Of a stretch of DNA of 37,693 nt, positions 14,646 through 22,839 are shown in pieces. Position 1 is the first letter of the stretch. The number at the start of each line of letters is the position of its first letter. The DNA comes from CAZAQB01 sp964487155 (lineage in GTDB: Bacteria; Pseudomonadota; Gammaproteobacteria; Nitrococcales; Nitrococcaceae). The stretch spans positions 1 through 37,693 of the forward strand of contig CAZAQB010000017.1 in the NCBI GenBank assembly GCA_964487155.1, given 5' to 3'. Made by a program: the position numbers and the translations under genes. The notes under the pieces are model-generated. The model did not search any database and was not told the DNA's origin. It saw only the letters and a list, made by a program, of their open reading frames with translations.

Positions 14646-15909
14646 GAACGTGCGCCACTTCCTGGCCCAGCATCTCGGCGGTCACCAGCACCACGCCGCC
14701 GGGGGAGACGAAGAAGCGCCGCCGGTCGGCCGCGGCATCCTCGCCAATCACGGTGCCGTCAGGAATGCGGCAGCCCTCGTCGATGACGCAGCGCCGGATG
14801 CGGCAGTCCCGGCCCAGTTGCACGTCCGGCAGGATCACCGCGTCCGCGACGCGGGCGCCGGGGCGCAGCACCACCTGGGAGAACAGCAGGGAGTGGCGCA
14901 CCGAGGCACCCTCGATGATGTTGCCGCCGGAGACCATGGAGTCCTCCGCCCGGCCCACTTCGCCGTCGGCGTCGATGAACTTGGCCGGCGGCAGCTGGGC
15001 CTGGTAGGTCCAGATGGGCCATTGCTCGTCGTAGATATTGAGCTCCGGTGACGGGCCAATCAGCTCCAGGTTGGCCTCGAAGAAGGCATCCACCGTGCCC
15101 ACGTCCCGCCAGTAGGGCTGCTCGCCGGTGTGGGGGTCGGCGAAGGGGTAGGCCATTACCCGGTCCTCGGCAATGGCGGCGGGGATGATGTCCCGGCCGA
15201 AATCGCGGCTGGAGTCGATGTTGCGGGCGTCGGCGCGCAGGCGCTCGAAGAGGTAGTCCCGGTCGAAGACGTAGATGCCCATGGAGGCCAGGGCATCGTC
15301 CGGAAAGCCGGGCATGGGCTCTGGCTGCCGGGGCTTCTCGGCGAATCCCAGCACTCGCCCCTGCTCGTCCACGGTCATCACGCCGAAGGCGCTGGCCCGC
15401 TCCCGGGCGAGCTTCACGCAGCCCACGGTCATGTCGGCCCGGCTCTCCACGTGGCGGGCGATCATCGCGCCGTAGTCCATCTTGTAGACATGGTCGCCGG
15501 CCAGCACCAGCACGTAGCGCGGGGCATGCGCGTGGATGATGTCGATGTTCTGGTGCACGGCATCGGCAGTGCCCGCGTACCACAGCGGCTTGTCCAGGCG
15601 CTGCTGGGCCGGCACCAGTTCCACGAACTCGCCGAACTCGCCGCGCAGGAAACCCCAGCCTCGCTGCACGTGCTGGATCAGGGAATGCGCCTTGTACTGG
15701 GTGATGACCTCGATGCGGCGGATGCCGGAATTGATGCAGTTGGACAGGGGAAAGTCGATGAGCCGGAACTTGCCGCCGAAGGGCACCGCCGGCTTGGTGC
15801 GCCAGTCGGTGAGGTTGGCGAGCCGACCGCCACGGCCCCCGGCGAGGATGATGGCCAGGGTGTCGCGGGTGAGCCGGCTGACGAAACGCGGGTTGCCTTC
15901 CAGGAACAT
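14641..15909 (-). CDS. glgC: Glucose-1-phosphate adenylyltransferase
   Basis: GlgC makes ADP-glucose from glucose-1-phosphate and ATP, the controlling step of bacterial glycogen synthesis. It has 422 residues, normal for the family. The nucleotidyltransferase domain shows AIILAGGRGGRL, RTKPAVPFGGKFRLIDF, ITQYKAHSLIQHVQRGW, GTADAVHQN, LVLAGDHVYKMDY and GFAEKP. The C-terminal left-handed beta-helix follows (SMVSGGNIIEGASV, GRDCRIRRCVIDEGCRIPDG). It is the last gene of a minus-strand set: its ATG at 15909 lies 3 bases after the stop of the upstream transferase gene. No glgA or glgB is in the window. Confidence 0.96.
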   Translation of the reverse strand: MFLEGNPRFVSRLTRDTLAIILAGGRGGRLANLTDWRTKPAVPFGGKFRLIDFPLSNCINSGIRRIEVITQYKAHSLIQHVQRGWGFLRGEFGEFVELVPAQQRLDKPLWYAGTADAVHQNIDIIHAHAPRYVLVLAGDHVYKMDYGAMIARHVESRADMTVGCVKLARERASAFGVMTVDEQGRVLGFAEKPRQPEPMPGFPDDALASMGIYVFDRDYLFERLRADARNIDSSRDFGRDIIPAAIAEDRVMAYPFADPHTGEQPYWRDVGTVDAFFEANLELIGPSPELNIYDEQWPIWTYQAQLPPAKFIDADGEVGRAEDSMVSGGNIIEGASVRHSLLFSQVVLRPGARVADAVILPDVQLGRDCRIRRCVIDEGCRIPDGTVIGEDAAADRRRFFVSPGGVVLVTAEMLGQEVAHVR

Positions 15910-15912
15910 GGA

Positions 15913-16557
15913 TCAGGGTCCGCCTGAGGTGTAGGCCCGCCCGTCCCCGGCCCGCCAGCGGCGCAGGTCCGCCGGCCGGTCGAGATCGAAGACGGCGGGC
16001 AGTTCGTGCCAGCGCCAGCCGCCGGCCCGCAGCCGCCGGCGGGTGCGGCTGAGCACCTCGGGGCCGCCCCAGGGCATGGCCTGGAACAGCCCGGGCAGCG
16101 GCCGGCCGAGACCAATCAGCGCATAACCGCCGTCTTCCGCCGGCCCGAGCACCGCATCCGCTCCCGCCTCCAGCACGTCCAGCGCCTCCCGCAGCATTGC
16201 CGTACTCACCGTGGGACAGTCCGCACCCACCACCAGGGCCGGCAGCCGTTGCTCCAGGGCCCGGCCCATGCGCCGCCCCAGATCACCCGGCGGCTGGGCC
16301 CGCAGGTGCGCGCCGTGACGCCGCGCAAGCCCTCGCAGGAAAGGATGGGACACCCCCGGCGCGCACCACAGCTCAAGATGGGCCGGCCCGGCCGCCGCGG
16401 CCCGGGCCAGGGTGACCGCCGCCATGCGCCGGTAGAGCCGGACCGCCTGCGCCGCACCGTAGTGCCGGGCCAGCCGGGTCTTCACCCGGCCCGCCAGCGG
16501 CGCCTTGGCGAACACCAGCAGCCGGGCCCGGGGCCGCGCGTCAGCGCTGCCCGGCAT
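15913..16557 (-). CDS. TIGR04282/DUF2064-type transferase
   Basis: A 214-residue protein of the CofC-like nucleotidyl/glycosyl transferase fold (rSAM/selenodomain-associated transferase 1 group). Signs are LLVFAKAPLAGRVKTRLAR at the start, DLGRRMGRALEQ, VVGADCPTVS, LGPAEDGGYALIGL and FDLDRPADL at the end. The ATG at 16557 is preferred. It overlaps the last codons of the upstream transferase gene (ending at 16541) by 17 bases, implying translational coupling. Longer upstream starts would extend it inside that gene. The substrate is unknown. Position between the TIGR04283-type gene and glgC suggests a shared role in sugar-nucleotide or glycoside metabolism. Confidence 0.85.
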   Translation of the reverse strand: MPGSADARPRARLLVFAKAPLAGRVKTRLARHYGAAQAVRLYRRMAAVTLARAAAAGPAHLELWCAPGVSHPFLRGLARRHGAHLRAQPPGDLGRRMGRALEQRLPALVVGADCPTVSTAMLREALDVLEAGADAVLGPAEDGGYALIGLGRPLPGLFQAMPWGGPEVLSRTRRRLRAGGWRWHELPAVFDLDRPADLRRWRAGDGRAYTSGGP

Positions 16558-17278
16558 GCTCGCGGCCACCCGCTCCGGTGTCAACGTCCCGGCTTTGATA
16601 GCGACGGTGGAGGCGCTGCGGGTCGGCGCCCAGTGCGTAGGCCGCACGCAGCCGCCACATCAGAACCACGGTGCGCAGCACGCCATGCGTCTCCCAGCGC
16701 CGGCTCGACGTCACCAGGGGCCCCCGGAGGCAGGCCGGCCGCCCGGCCCGGCGGCGCAGCCGCAGGGCCAGTTCCAGATCCTCCATCAGCGGCTGGTCGG
16801 GAAAGCCGCCCAGGGCCTCGAACAGGGAGCGCTGCACGAACAAGCCCTGGTCGCCGGTGCCCAGGCCCTGCAGGCGGGAGCGCAGGTTGATGCCCTGCTC
16901 CACCACTCTCAGCGACCAGCGACGGCGGCCGCTCAAGCGCAGGTCGAAGCGGCCCCAGCGCCGTCCGCGGGCGAGGCCGGTGGCGATCTGCTCCAGGGCA
17001 TCGGCGGGCGCCAGGGTGTCGGCATGCAGAAACCACAGCACCTCGCCGGTGGCCACCTCGGCGCCGGCGTTCATCTGCCGCCCCCGCCCCCGGACGCCGG
17101 CCAGTACCCGGTCGGCACCGGCTGCGGCCAGCGCCCGCGTGTCGTCGGCACTGCCGCCGTCCACGACGATGACCTCCGCACCGGCCGCCCGGGCAGGTGC
17201 CAGCGCCCGCAACGTGGCCGGCAGGGCCTCGGCCTCGTTCAGAGCCGGCAGGATGATGCTGACGCGGGGCAGTTCCAC
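16541..17278 (-). CDS. TIGR04283-type family 2 glycosyltransferase
   Basis: A 245-residue GT2-like protein (rSAM/selenodomain-associated transferase 2 group). It starts at a GTG (17278) with RVSIILPALNEAEALPATL and continues with EVIVVDGGSADDT, RGRQMNAGAEVATGEVLWF, LHADT (the metal-binding Asp motif) and MEDLELALRLRR near the acceptor site. The genes TIGR04282 and TIGR04283 are characteristic neighbours, and here they overlap by 17 bases. In other genomes they often sit near a radical-SAM/selenodomain protein, which is not in this window. It is the first gene of the minus-strand set that ends with glgC. tRNA-Ala lies divergently upstream. Confidence 0.87.
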   Translation of the reverse strand: MELPRVSIILPALNEAEALPATLRALAPARAAGAEVIVVDGGSADDTRALAAAGADRVLAGVRGRGRQMNAGAEVATGEVLWFLHADTLAPADALEQIATGLARGRRWGRFDLRLSGRRRWSLRVVEQGINLRSRLQGLGTGDQGLFVQRSLFEALGGFPDQPLMEDLELALRLRRRAGRPACLRGPLVTSSRRWETHGVLRTVVLMWRLRAAYALGADPQRLHRRYQSRDVDTGAGGREHAGQR

Positions 17279-17349
17279 GGAATTGGCGGACCGTCATGGC
17301 CATGTGGCGCAGGGGCGAAGCCAATGGTACCCTACGATCCGCTTTTATC

Positions 17350-17425
<76 letters not shown>

Positions 17426-17467
17426 GACCTCTCTCCGCCCCGGGTGCTGCGCCCGTGGCGCCCTCAG

Positions 17468-18031
17468 TTAACCCAGCAGTTCCGTCAGATCCAGCCTGGC
17501 CCGGGGCAGGGCCTCCAGCGCCACAGCTCCGGAATCCTGATGATCGCTCCGTGCGTAGCCGTCGGCGCTGGGCTGGCGGTAGCGCACCAGGCATCGCGCG
17601 GCCAGGTCCACCAGCCAGTACTCGGGGATGGCGTGGGCCCCGTAGAGCGGTCCCTTAATGTCACGGTGGTAGGCAAGGGAGCTGTCCGCCACCTCCACTA
17701 CCAGCAGCACATCATCCGGAGTCGGCAGGCTGGCGCGGTAGGCATCCAGGCGCGGCCGCAGCAGGGCCACGTCAGGCTGGGGCTCGGAGTGGCGGTCCAG
17801 GCGCAGGGGGTTCTGGGTCCAGACTACGGCGCGCCCCGCGACCACCTCCGAGAAGCGCTGGGCAATCCAGGACACAGTGCCGGCGTGGCCACTTCCGATG
17901 GGCGTCATCTCGATCAACTCTCCCTGTATCAACTCCACCCGGTCGTCCTCGCCGAGGATTCCTGCCTCGGCCATGCGGTGGTAGTCATCCTCGGTGAGAC
18001 GGTAGCGGGGAATCTCCCGGGGCAGGGTCAT
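17468..18031 (-). CDS. Uma2 family protein (putative PD-(D/E)XK nuclease fold)
   Basis: A 187-residue protein of the Uma2/DUF820 family, which has a restriction-endonuclease-like fold and an unclear biological role. The ATG at 18031 has a GGAGAG ribosome-binding site, whereas the longer start at 18082 has none. It shows the typical order of motifs: YRLTEDDYHRMAEAGIL, DRVELIQGELIEMTPIG, QPDVALLRP (Asp87), VLLVVEVADSSLAYHRDIK (Glu113 and Lys126) and IPEYWLVDLAARCLVRYR. It sits between two tRNA genes on the opposite strand, as a single-gene unit. Confidence 0.9.
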   Translation of the reverse strand: MTLPREIPRYRLTEDDYHRMAEAGILGEDDRVELIQGELIEMTPIGSGHAGTVSWIAQRFSEVVAGRAVVWTQNPLRLDRHSEPQPDVALLRPRLDAYRASLPTPDDVLLVVEVADSSLAYHRDIKGPLYGAHAIPEYWLVDLAARCLVRYRQPSADGYARSDHQDSGAVALEALPRARLDLTELLG

Positions 18032-18186
18032 CAGCTCTCTCCTTGCTTGGCCGGCGGGCGGCGGTGCCGATCCGCCTCCCACCGCCGCATTATAGGCCTG
18101 CTGCCTCGCCTGCTCCCCCGGGGCACGCGCCGGGGTATCACCGGCGGTTCGCGGCCCCCCGCCCGGCCGTTATACTGCCCGGCGTC

Positions 18187-18263
18187 GCCCCGGTAGCTCA
18201 GCCGGATAGAGCGGTCGCCTCCTAAGCGACAGGTCGCAGGTTCGAATCCTGCTCGGGGCACCA
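18187..18263 (+). tRNA. tRNA-Arg (anticodon CCT)
   Basis: A 77-base cloverleaf with encoded CCA. The acceptor stem is GCCCCGG/TCGGGGC and the D arm GCTC-AGCCGGATA-GAGC. The anticodon arm GTCGC-CTCCTAA-GCGAC gives CCT, which reads AGG. The T arm is GCAGG-TTCGAAT-CCTGC. A T7 tract follows at about 18272. No duplicated 3' tRNA end (attachment site) was found elsewhere in the window. Confidence 0.95.
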
Positions 18264-18588
18264 GACAATCCTTTTTTTGTCATGTGGTTGCAAAGCTCTT
18301 TCGGGTCCTGACGGCCCGCGCCGGCGGATCGTGCGCCACCCATGCTGCAAGCGGGCGCCGCCGATCACGCATGGCCGCAGGCGTCGGGCAGATAGTGCAG
18401 AAAAACCAGTCGCGGCATGCTCGTTGAATGAGGCACTGAAGAACACCAAGCCGTCAGCTATAGTCTCCCGGGCTGACATGCCCTTGATGGTGGTATGAAG
18501 GCGGAGCGCCCCGGACCCAGGCACTTCGCCAGCACGTTGCCGCGTTCAGCGCAGACCGATTCCAACGAAGAAACGAGGAGGAGATGTT
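18264..18588. other. Intergenic region upstream of TAXI-TRAP system 1
   Basis: A 325-base gap without a credible gene. After the tRNA there is a short GACAA/TTGTC hairpin with a T-run (18265-18281) that could end tRNA transcription. A possible promoter for the TAXI gene is CTGAAG (18436-18441), 17 bases, TATAGT (18459-18464). Its -10 matches 5 of 6 but its -35 is weak, and it leaves a leader of about 120 bases. Confidence 0.4.
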
Positions 18589-19566
18589 ATGCAACCGAGA
18601 GTCCTAGTAACCAGCGCAGCCGTGGTGGGCTTGGCCTTCGGCTCGGCGGCTGCCTTTGCCCAGCCGGAGGACTGGCCTGGCAGTTTCACCGTCGGCACCG
18701 CGAGCCAGGGCGGCACCTACTTCACCTACGGTTCCGGCTGGGCCAACCTGGTCGCCGACGAGCTCGGCATTTCCGGCGGCGGCGAGGTCACCGGCGGTCC
18801 GAACCAGAACCTCGCGCTGGTGCACAGCGGCAACCTTGCCTTCGGCATGACGACCATGGGGCCTGCCGCCGAGGCGCTGGCGGGTAAGAGCCCGATCGCT
18901 CCGGGCGTACCGCTGGACAATGCCTGCGCGATGTTCCCGATGTACCAGACCCCGTTCTCGATCACCGTGCTTCAGGGCTCGGGCATCGAGGGCATCTCCG
19001 ACATCCCGGATGGTGCCGCCATCGGCTTTGGCCCCGCCGGCTCGACTTCTGACACCTACTTCCCGCGCATGCTGCAGACCCTGGGCGTGGATTACGACCG
19101 CCGAACCGGGAGCTGGAGCGACCTTGCCGGCCAGCTGCAGGACGGTCTGATCGACGTCATCGCCTTCGCGGCCGGAATCCCGGTGCCCGCAGTGAGCCAG
19201 CTCGAGGTGCAGACGGATATTCGCATCATCGAGTTCACCGAGGCCGAGCAGAAGCAGGTCATGGAAGAGTTCCCGGTGTCGACCTTCCAGATCCCGGCAG
19301 AGACCTACCAGAGCCTGGACAAGCCCGCCCGGGCGGTGTCCATGTGGAACTTCGCCATCGCACGCTGTGATCTGCCGGAGGGATTCGTCTATGCGGCGAC
19401 CAAGGCGGTAATGGAGAACCACGACCGCATGATGGAGATCCACCGCGCCGCACGCAGCACGGTGCCGGAGAATTACGACAAGAACACCGTCATGCCCTGG
19501 CACCCGGGTGCGGCGCGCTGGTTCAACGAGAACGGCTACGAGATCTCCGAGAACATGATCAAGTAG
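18589..19566 (+). CDS. TAXI family TRAP transporter solute-binding protein (system 1)
   Basis: A 325-residue periplasmic receptor that delivers a small, probably carboxylate-bearing solute to the TRAP permease encoded next. The ATG at 18589 follows a strong ribosome-binding site (GAGGAGGAG). The signal peptide is about 24 residues (VVGLAFGSAAAFA, then QPEDW). The TAXI hallmark FTVGTASQGGTYFTYGSGWA follows at the mature N-terminus, with the usual GPNQNLALVHSGNLAFGM, AIGFGPAGSTSD and AFAAGIPVPAVSQLE segments. Known TAXI proteins bind glutamate, 2-oxoglutarate-like acids or orotate. Here the ligand cannot be told from sequence. Confidence 0.93.
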   Translation: MQPRVLVTSAAVVGLAFGSAAAFAQPEDWPGSFTVGTASQGGTYFTYGSGWANLVADELGISGGGEVTGGPNQNLALVHSGNLAFGMTTMGPAAEALAGKSPIAPGVPLDNACAMFPMYQTPFSITVLQGSGIEGISDIPDGAAIGFGPAGSTSDTYFPRMLQTLGVDYDRRTGSWSDLAGQLQDGLIDVIAFAAGIPVPAVSQLEVQTDIRIIEFTEAEQKQVMEEFPVSTFQIPAETYQSLDKPARAVSMWNFAIARCDLPEGFVYAATKAVMENHDRMMEIHRAARSTVPENYDKNTVMPWHPGAARWFNENGYEISENMIK

Positions 19567-19590
19567 CCGGGCCTCGCCGGGGTTGCCAGA

Positions 19591-19615
19591 CCGCCGTACC
19601 CGCCGGGCACGGCGG
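19591..19615 (+). promoter_or_regulatory. Intra-operon hairpin between receptor and permease
   Basis: CCGCCGT-A-CCC-GCC-GGG-C-ACGGCGG is a strong stem of 7 plus 3 base pairs with one internal mismatch. It starts 25 bases after the TAXI stop and 66 bases before the permease ATG. There is no T-run. Such hairpins typically protect the upstream message or reduce read-through, giving more receptor than permease. Confidence 0.5.
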
Positions 19616-19680
19616 CAAGACCAAGAACGAAATGACGCCGACGCTGGCGGAATCGCGCGTCAGACGGGGGAGCAATTCTG

Positions 19681-21864
19681 ATGACCGATGAGAAACCAGA
19701 TGTCGGCCGGGAGCCGGAAGACAACCTCCCTCAAGAAGGCCTGGTGCACGGCGTCGATGAGGAGGTGATCGAGAGTAACCGGCGCCTGTTCCACGGCTGG
19801 GCGTGGCTTGCCATGGCGGTCCTCGCCGGCGGCTACGCGGCGTTCCACCTCTTCTCGCTCAATGCCTACCCGATCGAGACCTGGAGCTTTCGCATCATCC
19901 ACATCGCCGGCGCCCTGGTGCTCGGCTTCGTCATGTACTCGGCGACCAGCTTCAGTGATGAGGGCCCGGCCGGGAAGCGCTGGCTGAACATCCTCGGCGG
20001 GCTGCTGATGCTGCCGGCCGCCTATGCCCTGGTGCAGACCGGCTTCATGTGGCAGGCGTTCGCCGAGGGAGCGATCCGTATCGAGCCGGCCGTCGAGACC
20101 TGGCATTACGGCGTGCCGCTCATGCTGGCCACCGGCGGCGCCATCGTCCTCTCCTGGGTGGCACGCGAGCGCCGCGGGCGGGTAACGCTGCCGGACCTGA
20201 CGCTGATCGTCTGCGCCATGGCCGTCGCCACCTACCTGCTGGTGGTGTTCAACACCCAGCTGCGCATGAGTACCGGAACGTCCTTCGCTCCGGTGGGTAT
20301 CTCCTGGGCGGCCATCGCCGGCTCGGCGCTGATCCTGGAGCTCACCCGGCGCGTGACCGGGATGGCGCTGGTGACGATCTCGCTGGTCTTCCTTGCCTAC
20401 GTCTTTCTCGGGCCCTATCTGCCGAGCTTCCTCGGCTACCCGGGCCTCGGAATGGTTCGCTTCTTCAGTCAGATCTACACGGATGCCGGCATCCTCGGCC
20501 CGACCACGGCCGTCTCCTCGACCTACATCATCCTGTTCATCATCTTTGCCGCCTTCCTGCAGGCCTCCAAGGTGGGGGACTACTTCGTCAACTTCGCCTT
20601 TTCCGCCGCGGGGCGCACCCGTGGCGGGCCGGCCAAGGTGGCGATCTTCGCCTCCGGGCTGATGGGCATGATCAACGGCACCAGCGCCGGCAATGTCGTG
20701 TCCACCGGTTCGCTGACCATCCCGCTGATGAAGAAGGTGGGCTATTCCAAGCAGTCGGCCGGCGCCATCGAGGCAGCGGCCTCCACCGGCGGGCAGATCA
20801 TGCCGCCGATCATGGGCGCCGGGGCCTTCATCATGGCCGAGATCACCGGCATCCCGTACACGGACATCGCGGTGGCAGCCATCATCCCGGCGATCCTCTA
20901 CTTCGCCGCCGTCTACTTCATGGTGGACTTCGAGGCCGGGCAGCTCGGCATGCGCGGCATGCGTGACGACGAGTTGCCGTCGCTGCAGCGCATGCTGCGC
21001 CAGGCCTACCTGTTCATTCCGATCATCATCCTCATCTCGGCGCTGTTCATGGGCTACTCGGTGATCCGCGCCGGCACCCTCGCCATCGCGTCCTCAGTGG
21101 TGGTGAGCTGGGTGTCGGCCAACCGCATGGGCCCACGGTTGATCGGACGGGCCTTCCGGCTGGGCGGCGAGATGTCGATCCAGATCATTGCGGTCTGCGC
21201 CGCGGCGGGCATTATCGTTGGCGTGATCTCGCTGACCGGTGTCGGCGGGCGCTTCTCCTCGCTGCTGCTTGACCTGGCGGGCGTCAGCCAGCTGCTGGCA
21301 CTGTTCTTTGCGATGTGCATCTCCATCCTGCTCGGCATGGGCATGCCGACCACGGCGGCCTACGCGGTGGCAGCATCGGTGGTGGCACCGGGCCTGGTGC
21401 GGCTCGGCATCGACCCGCTGACGGCGCATTTCTTCGTGTTCTACTTCGCCGTGGTCTCGGCGATCACGCCACCGGTGGCGCTCGCCTCGTATGCGGCCGC
21501 GGGCATATCCGGCGCCAATCCGATGGAGACCTCCGTAGCCTCGTTCCGCATCGGCATCGCCGCTTTCGTGGTGCCGTTCATGTTCTTCTACTCAAGCGCG
21601 CTGCTGATGGACGCCCCCTGGCTGCGGGTTACACAGGCCGGGGGCACCGCGATCGTCGGGATCTACCTGCTCGCCGCCGCAGTGCAGGGGTGGTTCTTCT
21701 CCAAGAATGCGCGCTGGTTCACACGGCTGGTGCTGCTCGGCGCGGCCCTGGCGATGATCAAGGGCGGTATTGCCACCGACGTTCTCGGCGTTGCCCTGGC
21801 GGTCGCGGCGTTCCTGCTGCAGCGCTTCCTGCCGGGAGCGCCGCGGCCGGTACTGGCACCATAG
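19681..21864 (+). CDS. TRAP transporter fused 4TM/12TM permease (system 1)
   Basis: A 727-residue inner-membrane protein joining the small (DctQ-like) and large (DctM-like) TRAP subunits, as usual for TAXI systems. It uses an ion gradient to import the solute delivered by the receptor encoded upstream. The N-terminal 35 residues are acidic and soluble, then hydrophobic helices run throughout. The large-subunit signature contains INGTSAGNVVSTGSLTIPLM, EAAASTGGQIMPPIMGAGAF and a second half LLGMGMPTTAAYAVAASVVA. The ATG at 19681 has a GGGGGAG site. It is followed after about 290 bases by a universal stress protein gene on the same strand. Confidence 0.95.
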   Translation: MTDEKPDVGREPEDNLPQEGLVHGVDEEVIESNRRLFHGWAWLAMAVLAGGYAAFHLFSLNAYPIETWSFRIIHIAGALVLGFVMYSATSFSDEGPAGKRWLNILGGLLMLPAAYALVQTGFMWQAFAEGAIRIEPAVETWHYGVPLMLATGGAIVLSWVARERRGRVTLPDLTLIVCAMAVATYLLVVFNTQLRMSTGTSFAPVGISWAAIAGSALILELTRRVTGMALVTISLVFLAYVFLGPYLPSFLGYPGLGMVRFFSQIYTDAGILGPTTAVSSTYIILFIIFAAFLQASKVGDYFVNFAFSAAGRTRGGPAKVAIFASGLMGMINGTSAGNVVSTGSLTIPLMKKVGYSKQSAGAIEAAASTGGQIMPPIMGAGAFIMAEITGIPYTDIAVAAIIPAILYFAAVYFMVDFEAGQLGMRGMRDDELPSLQRMLRQAYLFIPIIILISALFMGYSVIRAGTLAIASSVVVSWVSANRMGPRLIGRAFRLGGEMSIQIIAVCAAAGIIVGVISLTGVGGRFSSLLLDLAGVSQLLALFFAMCISILLGMGMPTTAAYAVAASVVAPGLVRLGIDPLTAHFFVFYFAVVSAITPPVALASYAAAGISGANPMETSVASFRIGIAAFVVPFMFFYSSALLMDAPWLRVTQAGGTAIVGIYLLAAAVQGWFFSKNARWFTRLVLLGAALAMIKGGIATDVLGVALAVAAFLLQRFLPGAPRPVLAP

Positions 21865-21988
21865 GGCTGCCCTATGGGCCCTTGCGGACACGGCCCGCAA
21901 CCCCGGTCGACAAGCTGCCGTTCAAGGCGACGACCGCCTCCGAGGGGAACATCATTGCGCCGCAGATAATGGCGGCCATGAGCGCCGC

Positions 21989-22011
21989 GACATTGCGCAC
22001 GCCGCAATGTC
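21989..22011. terminator. Hairpin downstream of TRAP permease 1
   Basis: GACATTGCG (21989-21997) and CGCAATGTC (22003-22011) form a perfect 9-bp stem with a 5-base loop. A second palindrome, CCGGCGCAGCGCCGG, follows at once. There is no T-run. It may end the TRAP transcript or reduce read-through into the stress-protein gene. Confidence 0.4.
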
Positions 22012-22156
22012 CGGCGCAGCGCCGGACGCCATCGGCCCCATCAGCGCATAGTAAGGCGGCTGCGGTGGACCCTTAGCCAACCTCCGCCTGCACTACGCTG
22101 GTGGATAGCAGTCGAACATGCGGTTGGCGGACGAATTTCAGTGGAGGGTTATCGCC

Positions 22157-22624
22157 ATGGTTCCAGTGCCGAAAATACTGCTCGTACCGGTCGACGGGTC
22201 CAAGGGGGCTCTGGGCGCGGCGGAGCTTGCGGGTCAGCTCGCCGAGAACCTGCGTGCACCGGTGCGGCTGCTGTTCGTGTTTCCCGAGAGTCCGATGGAT
22301 ATCTTCGGCCAGCCGGTGGAGGCGGCTCCTCCGGAGGAGATGCAGTACTTTTCGCCGGAGCGATTTGCCGAGTTGCGGGATCGGAGCGCGCAAAAGGCGT
22401 TCAAGCATGCCCGCGAGGCGCTTGGCTCGCTGGAGGTGGAGCTCCAGGAGAAGGTCCTCTCCGGTGAGCCGGCAACTGCCATTCTCGAGCACGCGAAGGG
22501 CGAGACGGCGCCAATCATCGTCATGGGGCGGCGCGGGCATAGCGGCTTTCGGGAACTGTTGGTCGGCAGCGTCAGCCAGCGGGTCTTGCACCATGCCACA
22601 TGCCCAGTGATGGTGGTGCGTTAG
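22157..22624 (+). CDS. Universal stress protein, possibly TRAP-associated
   Basis: A 155-residue UspA-fold protein. The ATG at 22157 has a GGAGGG site 9 bases before it. The longer start at 22118 lacks one. KILLVPVDGSKGALGAAELA opens the fold. The C-terminal GRRGHSGFRELLVGSVSQRV is the G-x2-G-x9-G-S ATP-binding motif, so it should bind ATP. It lies downstream of TAXI-TRAP system 1 on the same strand. In Halomonas elongata an ATP-binding Usp (TeaD) is encoded with the ectoine TRAP transporter TeaABC and modulates it, so a similar role is likely here by analogy. Confidence 0.92.
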   Translation: MVPVPKILLVPVDGSKGALGAAELAGQLAENLRAPVRLLFVFPESPMDIFGQPVEAAPPEEMQYFSPERFAELRDRSAQKAFKHAREALGSLEVELQEKVLSGEPATAILEHAKGETAPIIVMGRRGHSGFRELLVGSVSQRVLHHATCPVMVVR

Positions 22625-22839
22625 CGGCCACCGCCGGATCCAAAAGATACAAGCGCTGGGGCGTACGGGCAGGAGGAAAGCGCAGGGCAACTGGAAGGCG
22701 CAGCTCACGCTTCCCGCGGCCGTCCCTGAACCGGGCACCCGCTTCACGATCCATATCATACAGATAGGTGGCAATCGTCCACTCTCACGGCCTGCGCCTG
22801 GTGCTGGCGGATTGAGTCGAAGGCGTCTATGGTGCCGCC

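Noticed and set aside
18187..18263. tRNA-Arg as an integration site for a genomic island covering TRAP system 1
   Set aside because: tRNA 3' ends are frequent attachment sites, but no duplicated 3' end and no integrase gene were found in the window.
21900..22075. Minus-strand hydrophobic stretches that look like a decayed gene
   Set aside because: They need a frameshift to join and match no family I recognise. The strong hairpin there is a better explanation for the region.
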